In this document: one piece after another, positions 14,267-21,832 of the stretch
Position numbering within the stretch: position 1 is the first letter of the stretch
Layout: every line of letters begins with the position of its first letter
Assembly (NCBI RefSeq): GCF_023502145.1
Contig: NZ_JAMFLI010000001.1
Location: 372,001 to 436,000 of the forward strand
From: Craterilacuibacter sp. RT1T
Lineage (GTDB): Bacteria; Pseudomonadota; Gammaproteobacteria; Burkholderiales; Chromobacteriaceae
Length of the DNA stretch: 64,000 nt
Direction: 5' to 3'
Program-made: the position numbers and the translations under genes
The notes under the pieces: model-generated
The model's input: only the letters and a program-made list of their open reading frames with translations
Database searches by the model: none
What the model was told of the DNA's origin: nothing

Positions 14267-15299
14267 ATACAAATGCCTTCATGACAAATTCACGCAAACC
14301 AAACGTCTGAGCATGACTGGCGTGAGCGACCCAGCTTTTGATGCTTGGCGTGATGTCATCAATGCTGATTTCGCCTGCTGCGTATTGCCGCTTGAGCCTT
14401 CGCAGCTTAGTTTTGATGCGCTTGATGCTATCCACGCGCAATCGTCGGTGAGTCGGGTATATCCGGTATCCCAGAAAATCCAGTGCACGTCCGTTGCGCA
14501 CAGCAACCGGGAATACCTGCGTTTTATGGTTGGTTTTTAGCCTCAGCTCGCGCCACAGCCAGTCCTCGATGTCGGCGCGCACGCGGTGCAGGTGCTGTTT
14601 GTCGTGATGAACGATGATGAAATCGTCCATGTAGCGGCAGTAGTGCCGCTCCCCCAGCTTGTGTTTTGCGTAGTCGTCAAGCTCGTGCAGATAGATGTTG
14701 GCGGATAACTGGCTGGTCAGATTGCCGATCGGCAGGCCGACTGGCGCGAGTCCGTCGCCTGCCGTGCTGTCAATAATGGCGTCCAGCAACGCCAGCGTCG
14801 GCTGGCACGCGATGCGGCGGCGGATCAGTTTTTTAAGAATGCCGTGGTCGATGCTGGCGAAAAACTTGCTGATGTCAGCCTTGAGCGCATACACGCGCCC
14901 ATGCTGCCGCTGCACACGGCGCAGAAAATCTTGCGCCCGATCTGCGCCGGCATGCGTGCCTTTGCCAGGTCGACAGGCGTAGCTGTCGAAGTGGAAGCGC
15001 TGCTCCCATATCGGCTCAATCACTGAAACAATCGCGTGCTGGACAACGCGATCACGGAACGGTAGTGCGGCGACTATGCGGTGCTTTGGCTCGAACACGT
15101 CGAATAACCTGTACTTTCCTGTCTCGTACATCCTCCATATCAGCTCGTTTTGCAGCTGGATCAGATTGCCCTCCAAGTCCTGCTCGAAGCGCATAACCTC
15201 CAGTCGCGTTCGCTTGCCTGCACGAGCCTTCAAGTAAGCGCGGTGCAAGTTCTCAAAGTCGTAAATCTTTGGTAATAAATTGTTATAAGTTTTTGGCAT
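14214..15299 (-). CDS. DGR reverse transcriptase
   Basis: A 361-aa reverse transcriptase. Motifs seen: the first catalytic Asp in LKADISKFFASI (D142), GLPIGNLTSQLSANIYL (188-204), where DGR enzymes carry a xxSQ-type motif, and the catalytic YMDD box (YCRYMDDF, 223-226). FLGYRIYPTHRRLR follows in the thumb region. There is no maturase or endonuclease domain, and the length fits the DGR family, not group II introns. With Avd it copies the template RNA (15437-15549) with adenine-specific errors. The 137-nt spacer between TR and this gene matches the need for a structured RNA downstream of TR in the Bordetella phage BPP-1 system. A 3' overlap with the convergent gene at 14072 may affect expression. 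Confidence 0.96.
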   Translation of the reverse strand: MPKTYNNLLPKIYDFENLHRAYLKARAGKRTRLEVMRFEQDLEGNLIQLQNELIWRMYETGKYRLFDVFEPKHRIVAALPFRDRVVQHAIVSVIEPIWEQRFHFDSYACRPGKGTHAGADRAQDFLRRVQRQHGRVYALKADISKFFASIDHGILKKLIRRRIACQPTLALLDAIIDSTAGDGLAPVGLPIGNLTSQLSANIYLHELDDYAKHKLGERHYCRYMDDFIIVHHDKQHLHRVRADIEDWLWRELRLKTNHKTQVFPVAVRNGRALDFLGYRIYPTHRRLRVDSIKRIKTKLRRLKRQYAAGEISIDDITPSIKSWVAHASHAQTFGLREFVMKAFVFKREAMPPQTPPHLLRS

Positions 15300-15436
15300 G
15301 GGTGCGCGCTGACTTTCGTTTTGCTACTTGCCAGCACGGTTTGTTTAATGTTTCGCCAATAGGCGAGGATGTCGCGTCCTTTTGATGGCGCACTGGCGGC
15401 GGGCCCGTAGGCATGCCGCTTCTGGCTTTCCTCAAG
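15300..15436 (-). ncRNA. DGR spacer RNA downstream of TR
   Basis: No gene fits the 137 bases between TR and the RT start. In BPP-1 about 140 nt of RNA 3' of TR is required to prime and template cDNA synthesis, so this stretch is probably the functional equivalent, carried on the avd-TR-RT transcript. GC-rich self-complementary parts (for example 15385-15410) could fold. The function is inferred from position and length. Confidence 0.6.
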
Positions 15437-15549
15437 AGCGGGGCGGAACCCGATGTTGCTGTTCGCGTTCGTGCGCGGATTGTTGCAGTTGAGCGCAAAC
15501 ACGCCAGCTGTCGCGGCGTTGTTCCAATTGCCGCCACGGATCGGGAGCC
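15437..15549 (-). repeat. DGR template repeat (TR)
   Basis: 113 bp matching the VR (15994-16106) except at 10 positions, with all 10 differences at adenines of the coding (minus) strand. TR has 24 coding-strand adenines and 89 other positions; the 89 are unchanged. Read in the VR frame it carries many AAC/AAT codons (N W N N, C N N, R T N A N S N I), the codon type that adenine mutagenesis turns into the widest residue set. It lies 19 bases after the avd stop. The open frame across TR is not a gene. Confidence 0.97.
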
Positions 15550-15568
15550 AGTAACGCGATACCCTTGG

Positions 15569-15928
15569 TTAATCTGTTGTCCCGCGCTGGCTGGCAGACT
15601 TTATCCATCCGCCGACCATGCGCCCGATTTCATCATTGTGACGCGCCCAATTCTCGTATTTCTTGAAATCCAGATAGCCTAGCGCCTTGGCCATTCGCAC
15701 CTGGCTGCGCAGCAACTCCAGCTCGCCATCCAGCTCTTGCAGCGTGGTCTTTTTGTGGTAGCGCTTATTGCAAACCACAATCAGCCGCAGTATCTGCCAC
15801 ATGCTATGCCTGATTTCTGCACTGAGCACATGCCGCTCGGCTTTAGGAAACTGGCGCATGGCCACGTAGCCATATTCGATCATCGCCTCACATCGCTGGC
15901 GTATCAGCAAATCGTTGTTTGGATTCAT
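15569..15928 (-). CDS. avd: DGR accessory variability determinant (Avd)
   Basis: A 119-aa protein (ATG at 15926-15928; a GTG two codons upstream is also possible). It is an all-helical four-helix bundle of the DGR Avd family: EAMIEYGYVAMRQFPKAERH, SAEIRHSMWQILRLIVVCNK, YHKKTTLQELDGELELLRSQ, LGYLDFKKYENWARHNDEIG. In BPP-1 a basic Avd pentamer binds the reverse transcriptase and template RNA and is essential for diversification. It sits between the target gene and TR, the canonical order target-avd-TR-RT. Confidence 0.93.
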   Translation of the reverse strand: MNPNNDLLIRQRCEAMIEYGYVAMRQFPKAERHVLSAEIRHSMWQILRLIVVCNKRYHKKTTLQELDGELELLRSQVRMAKALGYLDFKKYENWARHNDEIGRMVGGWIKSASQRGTTD

Positions 15929-15938
15929 GGGCACTCAA

Positions 15939-15958
15939 GGGTGCGCTATCGCGCACCC
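15939..15958. promoter_or_regulatory. DGR target-site hairpin/cruciform with GATA tetraloop
   Basis: A perfect 8-bp GC-rich inverted repeat (GGGTGCGC / GCGCACCC) enclosing GATA on the coding strand, 23 bases after the stop codon of the target gene. In BPP-1 and related DGRs a 7-10 bp stem with a GRNA tetraloop just downstream of VR marks the recipient site. GATA fits GRNA. No equivalent hairpin is seen beside TR. Confidence 0.88.
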
Positions 15959-15981
15959 GGTCAGATGTCACATTACAGATA

Positions 15982-17097
15982 TCAGGCCACAAAAGCGGGG
16001 CGGAACCCGACGCTGCTGGTCGCGGTCGTGCGCGGATTGTTGCAGTAGAGCGCAAACACGCCAGCTGCCGCGGCGTAGTACCAATCGCCGCCACGGACCG
16101 GGAGCCGCTCGCCGTAGTTGCGCAGGTATAACTGATCGCCGCCAAGGCCTGTTGCCGCGACAGGGTACAGTCCAAGCTGCTTTAGCAGGGCTGGCGCGGT
16201 CAGGCCGGCCTTGATTCCGCACGACTCGAATGCGCCCGAGTTGAGCCCTGGCGTGTTGCTGCTGTCTCCTGCCGTGCCAGTGCGGTTAACGATCGTGTCC
16301 GACAGGAGCGGCGTGCCGTGGTTGCCGGTGGTGCCGGCGGCTGGCGAATCGTACTTAGCAGTACCGGCGGTTCCGGGCGCGACCAGCGTACCGTCGGACA
16401 CCTTGATCGCCTTCCAGTCTGCCGAACCGGCGGAGTGGTCTGCGCTGGCCAGTGCGGCGTCGTTATTGGCGATGATCTGGATCTCACCGTCGTTCAGGCG
16501 CAGACCGCTCTGCCATTCCCACACGTTGCCGTTAAGGTCCGCGACGCCGGCCATGGTGTTGTCGTGATACCAAGACGCTGGGCCGGAACCTGTCAGCGTC
16601 GCCCCATCGCCTGTGGCGTCGCCCGGACGTCCGCCATTGACTCGGCGCGCGGTTTCATACGTCTGCACTGTGTCGCGGCCGAAGTTGTTGTTTCCGCGCG
16701 GCATGAAGCCGTTTTTCCAGCACCACAGCGCGAGCGCGGCCCATTCGGCGTTGGTCATCAGGTGCCAGCCGGCGCCCTTGTTGCGGCATGCGGTGTGCGC
16801 GGCGTCGTAGTTCAGCGAGCGCGCCGGGTTCATGCCTGGCAAGCTCAGCGCGTTGCCGTCATGCAGCGTCGCCTGGAACTTGCCGACAAAGATTTCGCTC
16901 TTTTCAACGCCGCCAACCACGAAGGCCGGATGCACGCCGGTGCCAAGGCTGGCGTCGATGTCCTGCACGTTAAACTTTGGGATGACCGCCATGATCGACG
17001 GGTAGCCCTTGCTGTCGTACAGCACGGTATTTTTTCCGCCCGAAGCGGCTTCGACAGACTGGCGCAGACTGTCGACAACGGAAATGACGATGGACAT
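15982..17097 (-). CDS. DGR-diversified tail protein with formylglycine-generating-enzyme / C-type-lectin fold
   Basis: A 371-aa protein. The first 60 residues are probably a virion-attachment part. From about 65 on it has the FGE-sulfatase fold: AFVVGGVEKSEIFVGKFQAT, ARSLNYDAAHTACRNKGAGW, LMTNAEWAALALWCW, GVADLNGNVWEWQSG, and the C-terminal PVRGGDWYY...GFRPAFVA. The enzyme family's catalytic Cys motif is not evident, so it is used as a display scaffold, as in other DGR targets. The VR (15994-16106) codes residues about 330-366 and ends six codons before the stop. GGGAGA lies before the ATG. It follows the tail-fibre genes, so it is most likely the receptor-binding tip of the phage tail. Confidence 0.93.
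   Translation of the reverse strand: MSIVISVVDSLRQSVEAASGGKNTVLYDSKGYPSIMAVIPKFNVQDIDASLGTGVHPAFVVGGVEKSEIFVGKFQATLHDGNALSLPGMNPARSLNYDAAHTACRNKGAGWHLMTNAEWAALALWCWKNGFMPRGNNNFGRDTVQTYETARRVNGGRPGDATGDGATLTGSGPASWYHDNTMAGVADLNGNVWEWQSGLRLNDGEIQIIANNDAALASADHSAGSADWKAIKVSDGTLVAPGTAGTAKYDSPAAGTTGNHGTPLLSDTIVNRTGTAGDSSNTPGLNSGAFESCGIKAGLTAPALLKQLGLYPVAATGLGGDQLYLRNYGERLPVRGGDWYYAAAAGVFALYCNNPRTTATSSVGFRPAFVA
15994..16106 (-). repeat. DGR variable repeat (VR)
   Basis: Differs from TR by I-V, N-D, N-Y, N-Y, T-A, N-Y, N-T, N-T, N-S and I-V: ten codons, one base each, all non-synonymous and all at TR adenines. The last 20 bases (GGGTTCCGCCCCGCT region) are identical to TR and GC-rich, as expected for the initiation-of-mutagenic-homology segment. 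The repeat ends shortly before the stop codon. Confidence 0.97.
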
Positions 17098-17099
17098 GC

Positions 17100-17453
17100 T
17101 TATTCTCCCTGGTGTTCGATGGTTTCAGCGCAGCCCCACAGCTGCACGGTGACGGTTTCTGCGTTGAGCGGCTCCGGCTGCGGTGGCGCTACGCCTTCTC
17201 CGGCTTCGCCCTGCGGATCGACGGGCAGGTAACGGCGGCGCGGCAACGTAATGACTGCTGCGTAGGTGTCGCCCTCGGTTCTGGACAGCGTCTCGCCGCG
17301 GCGCGTGGTGCGCACCTCGACTTGCCGGGTGGTATCGCCCTGCTCGGCCTCAAGGTCGATCTGCAGCGCGGCTTCGCCCAGCGTGATGGTCAGCATGCTG
17401 CCGGTTAGCCTTACGCCCGGCAGACGCCCCTCGGTCATGGTCTGGATATTCAT
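17100..17453 (-). CDS. Hypothetical tail-region protein, 117 aa
   Basis: A beta-rich protein (MNIQTMTEGRLPGVRLTGSM, LTITLGEAALQIDLEAEQGD) with a Pro/Glu-rich stretch (GEAGEGVAPPQPEPLNAETV) and a final VTVQLWGCAETIEHQGE. It ends two bases before the DGR target gene and starts inside the tail-fibre gene's stop region. A GTG at 17462 would give a four-base overlap. It could be a linker or chaperone for the variable tip; I recognise no family. Confidence 0.6.
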   Translation of the reverse strand: MNIQTMTEGRLPGVRLTGSMLTITLGEAALQIDLEAEQGDTTRQVEVRTTRRGETLSRTEGDTYAAVITLPRRRYLPVDPQGEAGEGVAPPQPEPLNAETVTVQLWGCAETIEHQGE

Positions 17454-17458
17454 GGCGA

Positions 17459-18376
17459 TCACTTGTAGTTCGGGTTGGATACGGTGTAGCGCAGCACCAC
17501 GTTGTCGGCGCTACCCTCCATCTGCACGGCAAAGCCGTTGGTCGCGCGGCTGGACAGGGTGAGCAGGCCGACGGCGTTGACGTCAGTAGCGGACTCGACT
17601 TCAAGATGCACGGCGTAGTCGGCGCGCGGTAGCGTCACCGGCAGCGGCACGTACACGCTCGGCCGGCTGTTGACGTACCAAGCGTTGGCCTCCTGTACGG
17701 TGCGCAAGTCGGCAAGCGAGACCGCAGACAGGTTTCCCGCCGTGTCTTGCGCGGGCAACGTCAGTCGGTAAAGCGCCATGCCAGCGTCCGGCACTGCCTC
17801 GCTAATGTCGATGCGGTAACCGGTCGGGCTTTTCCACAAGTACGCAATCAGCGTGAGTTGGTTGGTAGACGGGTTGGTTGGCACCGAGACGTGGTAGTCG
17901 TCGTCGCGCAACTCGACGATGGCGCCGTCGATCATCGCGCGGCTGGTTCCGCTGCCGACCGTGCCGCTGGCGGACAGGTGCAACGCGCGGATGTCCGACT
18001 TGGTTAGTACGGCACCGCTGACCACATACTTGTTCTTTAGTACGGCGCGACCGCTGATCCGCTCGGTGTTGCGGATGCCCTCCAGGCGGCGGTTGGCGGC
18101 ACCGGCGAGATTCAGCGCCTCCTGCGCCATCGCAATGATGCCGACCTGAGACTCTGGCGCGAAGGCGTCGTAGCCGTCCAGCCGCGCCTTTAGACTTTGC
18201 TGGTTGCCGCGCGCGGCGGAAACTTCGTCTGCGAATTTCTTCAGGTATTGCGTGCGGTTTGCCAGCTGTCTGGTCGGCACGTTGTCAATGCCATCCGGTC
18301 CACCTTGAAGCGGGTCAGTGTCGGCCCACTGATAAATGCTAGATTCCCATAAGACCTGTTCTTGCAGGTTTGCCAT
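17459..18376 (-). CDS. Tail fibre protein
   Basis: A 305-aa protein. The N-terminus (EQVLWESSIYQWADTDPLQGGPDG, NVPTRQLANRTQYLKKFADE) is the conserved start of many phage tail-fibre/collar proteins. A helical segment follows (about 50-105), then a beta-rich domain about 115-305. It is shorter than P2 gpH and has no obvious receptor-binding tip. This fits a shaft that carries the separately encoded variable lectin-like tip at 15982-17097 (inference). Confidence 0.8.
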   Translation of the reverse strand: MANLQEQVLWESSIYQWADTDPLQGGPDGIDNVPTRQLANRTQYLKKFADEVSAARGNQQSLKARLDGYDAFAPESQVGIIAMAQEALNLAGAANRRLEGIRNTERISGRAVLKNKYVVSGAVLTKSDIRALHLSASGTVGSGTSRAMIDGAIVELRDDDYHVSVPTNPSTNQLTLIAYLWKSPTGYRIDISEAVPDAGMALYRLTLPAQDTAGNLSAVSLADLRTVQEANAWYVNSRPSVYVPLPVTLPRADYAVHLEVESATDVNAVGLLTLSSRATNGFAVQMEGSADNVVLRYTVSNPNYK

Positions 18377-18385
18377 ATGTCGTCC

Positions 18386-18865
18386 TTAGAATGTGATCGT
18401 CCACGAGCCCGACAGCGTCATGTCGTCCGTCTTCTCTATTGGTGCCCGCGTCTTGCGGGCGTAAAGCGATCCGTCTGAGCAGATCAGTCCAAACTCTGCA
18501 ATCCTTTTCCCGACCGCTTCGTTCGCCGCTAGTGTCCAGCTGAATGACACTTTCCCTGCAGATGGATAGCTGACTTGCCCGACCGGCTTTAGCGTCGCGC
18601 CAGTCAGTGTCGTGTCGCCTGGCGCGGGAGGCGTCCCGTTGGCGCCAAAACCAATTCTGTTTACCGGCTTGCCACTTCCGTTTCCGCCGATCAGCTTCGC
18701 GTGGGCATCCTTGGCGGCATCGACCACCAGATTCGGCTCAGCAAACTCATGCTCCAGCACGCCGCGGCGATACACCCTTAGCTCGAACACGCCAGTCGCC
18801 GGCGGTGATGCGTCCGTCGTTGCCATACGCGCTGGCGAGCTGCATGCCCTATCTTCGTCGCTCAA
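18386..18865 (-). CDS. Tail-fibre-associated protein
   Basis: A 159-aa beta-rich protein (VFELRVYRRGVLEHEFAEPN, VNRIGFGANGTPPAPGDTTL, YARKTRAPIEKTDDMTLSGS), of the type found between gpI and the fibre in phages with multi-part fibres. I prefer the TTG start at 18865 because GGAGG lies eight bases upstream; the next candidate is an ATG at 18826 with a poor site. It lies three bases after gpI. It probably forms part of the baseplate-fibre link; the exact role is unknown. Confidence 0.65.
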   Translation of the reverse strand: MSDEDRACSSPARMATTDASPPATGVFELRVYRRGVLEHEFAEPNLVVDAAKDAHAKLIGGNGSGKPVNRIGFGANGTPPAPGDTTLTGATLKPVGQVSYPSAGKVSFSWTLAANEAVGKRIAEFGLICSDGSLYARKTRAPIEKTDDMTLSGSWTITF

Positions 18866-18868
18866 TTT

Positions 18869-19873
18869 TCATGCCTCCATGTGATAAATGATTGTGCCTG
18901 TGCGCCTTACTGGCGGCTGGCGACGGACCGAGCCGTCTCTGCCTGTTGTGCCATCGCGCCGCCAGCTTCCGCGCTGAATCTTTCCACTTCTACGCAGGCT
19001 TATTTCCATGGAGATGGGCATGTTTGCATCAGCGGCAAACGCGTTCCTCGCCCCGCGGAGTACGCAGTGATTTCTATTGAATCCCCCGTCCCGAATCGGG
19101 CGGATCTCTGGCGAGTCTGCATCAGATACCTGCAGCGCAATATTGGCAGTGTCGGTTTGTTGGTTCCGGGTGAGTCCAGAGATGATCCACGGCACACGAA
19201 CAGCTCCAGAATTCCTACTCAGGATTCCATCCCTGAGCTGCTGCGTTGTCTGGTTTCTGCGTATGCTGCCGTTACGCCTAAGCCCGAACACGCCAACATC
19301 GGCTACGTCCAGCTCGACCGACAGGCTGGCGGAAGTGTCTTTAATGGCCTGCAGGTCGGAGGTGGTTGCTTGGTAGAGCAAATCCTTCAGATGGGATCGG
19401 GCTGGCTTCCATCTCTCGACGGCGGCGCGTACGCGTGCAGCTTCCGCCGCGCCAATGCCCTTGTGCTCACCAATGTCCAGCAGAATCCTGAAAACCGCCC
19501 AGCTACCTCGGTTACGCAATTCAACGCCAGATCGACCGACGCTTCCGTTCCTAATGAGAATCGGGAGCCCCTCAACGATCTGCGCGTCGGCGTAGCCAGC
19601 GGCCTTGATGGCCTCTTCCACCGCCCACACCGTGCCTTTGTGGCGGTGCAGATCGATAGACGTTTTGATTAGTGCGCGGCGCTCGGCTTCGTTGTCAGCT
19701 AGCTCCCATCCGTCAACCGATAGTGACCAGGCTAACCATGGCAGCAGCGCTGCCGGACAGTCATCTGCCGACCACAGTTTTGCGATGACTGACGGGTCGG
19801 CATCAAAATCGGTAGCGTTGGCAACAGCCGCCTCAAGCGGCGTGCGGTTGGGTGGTAGCAACCTGGCGCTCAT
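18869..19873 (-). CDS. I: Baseplate/tail protein gpI with extended C-terminus
   Basis: A 334-aa protein. Residues 1-195 are P2 gpI (MSARLLPPNRTPLEAAVANA, DDCPAALLPWLAWSLSVDGW, LHRHKGTVWAVEEAIKAAGY). The C-terminal 140 residues are extra and contain a repeated (L/I)RR/D-x-G-x-x-x-R motif (LRRNGSIRRN, LRDGILSRN, IRDGGFNRN, LRRSGKIQRG, RRDGTTGRDG, VRRTGTI), likely a beta repeat. gpI forms part of the baseplate wedge; the added repeats may anchor the fibre complex. It overlaps J by four bases. Confidence 0.9.
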   Translation of the reverse strand: MSARLLPPNRTPLEAAVANATDFDADPSVIAKLWSADDCPAALLPWLAWSLSVDGWELADNEAERRALIKTSIDLHRHKGTVWAVEEAIKAAGYADAQIVEGLPILIRNGSVGRSGVELRNRGSWAVFRILLDIGEHKGIGAAEAARVRAAVERWKPARSHLKDLLYQATTSDLQAIKDTSASLSVELDVADVGVFGLRRNGSIRRNQTTQQLRDGILSRNSGAVRVPWIISGLTRNQQTDTANIALQVSDADSPEIRPIRDGGFNRNHCVLRGARNAFAADANMPISMEISLRRSGKIQRGSWRRDGTTGRDGSVRRQPPVRRTGTIIYHMEA

Positions 19874-20760
19874 GCGGCCACCCCGATCTCGATACTGCCA
19901 ATCTGATACGCGGCCAGCGGGTCGGCCGCCATATCCGCAGCAGGCATGGTCAGGCTGACGCCCAGCACGCCCGCGCCGTGCAGCGCTGCATAGAGCGCAG
20001 AGCGCGGCACGCCCCGGCCGATGGCACGGTAGTCGATGGCGGTCTGTGCGGCGCGCTGCCTGATGTCTGCCAGTACCACGTCGCGGTCTGGCCCATCGGC
20101 AATGGTGACGGTTGCGCGCAGCGAATAGACCACTACTCGCGCGGCCTCGACCTTGACGGTGTCGGTTAGTGGCCGCACACGCTTGGCATTCAGCGCCGCG
20201 GCGACGGCCGCTACTTGTGCCGGCGTAGCCACGCCTGTCTCTCCCAGGATCGCGACGCGCACAACGCCTGGAGTCGGGCTGTCTACCGCTGCATCGGCAA
20301 TGCCCGCATCGGCGGATAGCGTGTGGAAACGGTACGCATCGATGCTTCCGGCGACAGAAAGCCCCTCTAGCGACATCTGCGCGCGATAGCGCAGCCGCTC
20401 GTCGCTCTCCATGACTTTCTCGGCTGGCGGTGTGGCGTCTGGATTTGCTGGCGCAACCTCTAGCCGCTCTACGTCCAGCAGCACGACGAGGTTGTCCAGA
20501 TCCGCGCCTTGCGCGTACGCCAGCATAGTGGCGCGTGCGGCATCGTTGATGCGGGCGCGCAGCACGAACTCCGCGTAGGCTGATTCCTGCAGCAGCATTG
20601 TCAGCGGCTCACTCTCAATAGCGAGCGTTGCCTCTATTCCGCGGCGCATTTCATCCGGCACTGCGCTAATCAGCCGCCTTTTCCTTTCGGATAGCAGCAG
20701 TTCATAGTCGATTTGCTCGACAACTTGCGGCGGTGGCAATTTTGTCAGATCAATCGTCAT
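19870..20760 (-). CDS. J: Baseplate wedge protein gpJ
   Basis: A 296-aa P2 gpJ-family protein (ALLQEXAYXEXXLRXRIN-type segment LTMLLQESAYAEFVLRARIN, AQGADLDNLVVLLDVERLEV, MESDERLRYRAQMSLEGLSV AGS). gpJ is the homologue of T4 gp6 and forms the baseplate ring. It is coupled by ATGA overlaps to W upstream and I downstream. Length is normal. Confidence 0.95.
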   Translation of the reverse strand: MTIDLTKLPPPQVVEQIDYELLLSERKRRLISAVPDEMRRGIEATLAIESEPLTMLLQESAYAEFVLRARINDAARATMLAYAQGADLDNLVVLLDVERLEVAPANPDATPPAEKVMESDERLRYRAQMSLEGLSVAGSIDAYRFHTLSADAGIADAAVDSPTPGVVRVAILGETGVATPAQVAAVAAALNAKRVRPLTDTVKVEAARVVVYSLRATVTIADGPDRDVVLADIRQRAAQTAIDYRAIGRGVPRSALYAALHGAGVLGVSLTMPAADMAADPLAAYQIGSIEIGVAA

Positions 20761-21113
20761 CTCGCCCCTCCAATGGTCACCGTTGCTGTTTCTGCGAGCG
20801 CTGTCGTCTCTGTCTCAATCTCCATGCTCACCGTCGCTAGCCCGTCGTGCGCAGCCTGCACGTCAACCCGCACAACCCTAGCGCGTGGCTCCCATCTCGC
20901 GATGGCCATAACGGACGCAGCCATCAGTCGCATGCGCGTCTTTCCGTCAAACGGTTGGTCGATCAGTTGCGGGATCAGGCTGCCGAAGTCGCGGCGCATC
21001 ACTCTGCTGCCGATCGGCGTGGTGAGAATCTTGGCGATGCTCTGCCGGATATGGTCGAGGTCGCTGATCTGGGTTCCAGTGGCGGCGGACAGGCCGATGT
21101 AGCGTGCGCTCAT
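20757..21113 (-). CDS. W: Baseplate wedge protein gpW (gp25-like)
   Basis: A 118-aa gpW/gp25-family lysozyme-like baseplate protein: the DLDHIRQSIAKILTTPIGSR, VMRRDFGSLIPQLIDQPFDG and RWEPRARVVRVDV blocks are diagnostic. It sits between V and J with ATGA overlaps at both ends. Confidence 0.96.
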   Translation of the reverse strand: MSARYIGLSAATGTQISDLDHIRQSIAKILTTPIGSRVMRRDFGSLIPQLIDQPFDGKTRMRLMAASVMAIARWEPRARVVRVDVQAAHDGLATVSMEIETETTALAETATVTIGGAR

Positions 21114-21760
21114 TTTGGCGTCCCCGTAGTTCCGCCCGAGTCGCCCGGGTGCGTGTGGCTCGGCAAGCTGACGCCGTTACTGCTTAGCCCGCCGCTGTTG
21201 GTGAACTCGCCCTCGTGGCGTATAGGCCCGCTGATAACCGTTCCGCCTGCCCTTGCGCTGCCGCCTTTCCCGTTCATGCCTGATTTATAAGTAAACAGCC
21301 CGTTTGCCGTGAGCGCCCCCATGACCTGCACGTCTCCGGTGAATTCGCTGGCAGGGCAGTCCACTGTGCATTTTTCAGATGCCTGCACTGTTGCCGTTTT
21401 GATCCCGCTGGCCGACAGGCTGCCCGTTTCGTGTCGGTAGGCGATGCGTGCGCCATCCGGATAGGTGCGCACGCACTCTCCAAGGCTTGCCGATGGCGCT
21501 GGTGCGGCGTGCGTGTTCAGCCCTGTCATGACGATGCCGACGGCGGTATCGCCTGACGGGCTAAAAATAATGACTTGCTCGCCCACGCTTGGCGGGTCCC
21601 AGTCTGTCGTTGTGCCTGCACGGGCATGAATCCACGGCAGCCAGTCCGTTTCTATGCCTCCGGATGTCACGCGCACGCGCGCAGCGCCTGCGTCCACCTC
21701 GGCGATTGCGCCCAGGCGGATCAGGTTTTCTATGCGGCGGATAATTTCGGTGATGTCCAT
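21110..21760 (-). CDS. V: Baseplate spike protein gpV
   Basis: A 216-aa protein of the P2 gpV/phage baseplate assembly family. It has an OB-fold start (IAEVDAGAARVRVTSGGIET, DWDPPSVGEQVIIFSPSGDT) and a C-terminal spike (LSSNGVSLPSHTHPGDSGGT) with the HxH pair that binds an iron ion at the tip of the P2 membrane-piercing spike. It is first in the V-W-J-I operon, with a promoter expected in 21761-21832. Confidence 0.93.
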   Translation of the reverse strand: MDITEIIRRIENLIRLGAIAEVDAGAARVRVTSGGIETDWLPWIHARAGTTTDWDPPSVGEQVIIFSPSGDTAVGIVMTGLNTHAAPAPSASLGECVRTYPDGARIAYRHETGSLSASGIKTATVQASEKCTVDCPASEFTGDVQVMGALTANGLFTYKSGMNGKGGSARAGGTVISGPIRHEGEFTNSGGLSSNGVSLPSHTHPGDSGGTTGTPK

Positions 21761-21832
21761 GCAGCGAGTTTGACCGGCTGGCGCTGCTTTGGCTTGTCTT
21801 GCTCGTTGTCTGCTGGCGGGGTAGGGCGGTGT

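Noticed and set aside
15230..15502. Leftward open frame reading through the TR and resembling the end of the target protein
   Set aside because: It is the template repeat read in the VR frame; it has no start signal and overlaps the RT start. It is a template, not a gene.
16318..17232. Long rightward frame opposite the DGR target gene
   Set aside because: Shadow frame of the target gene, with no ribosome site and no family features.
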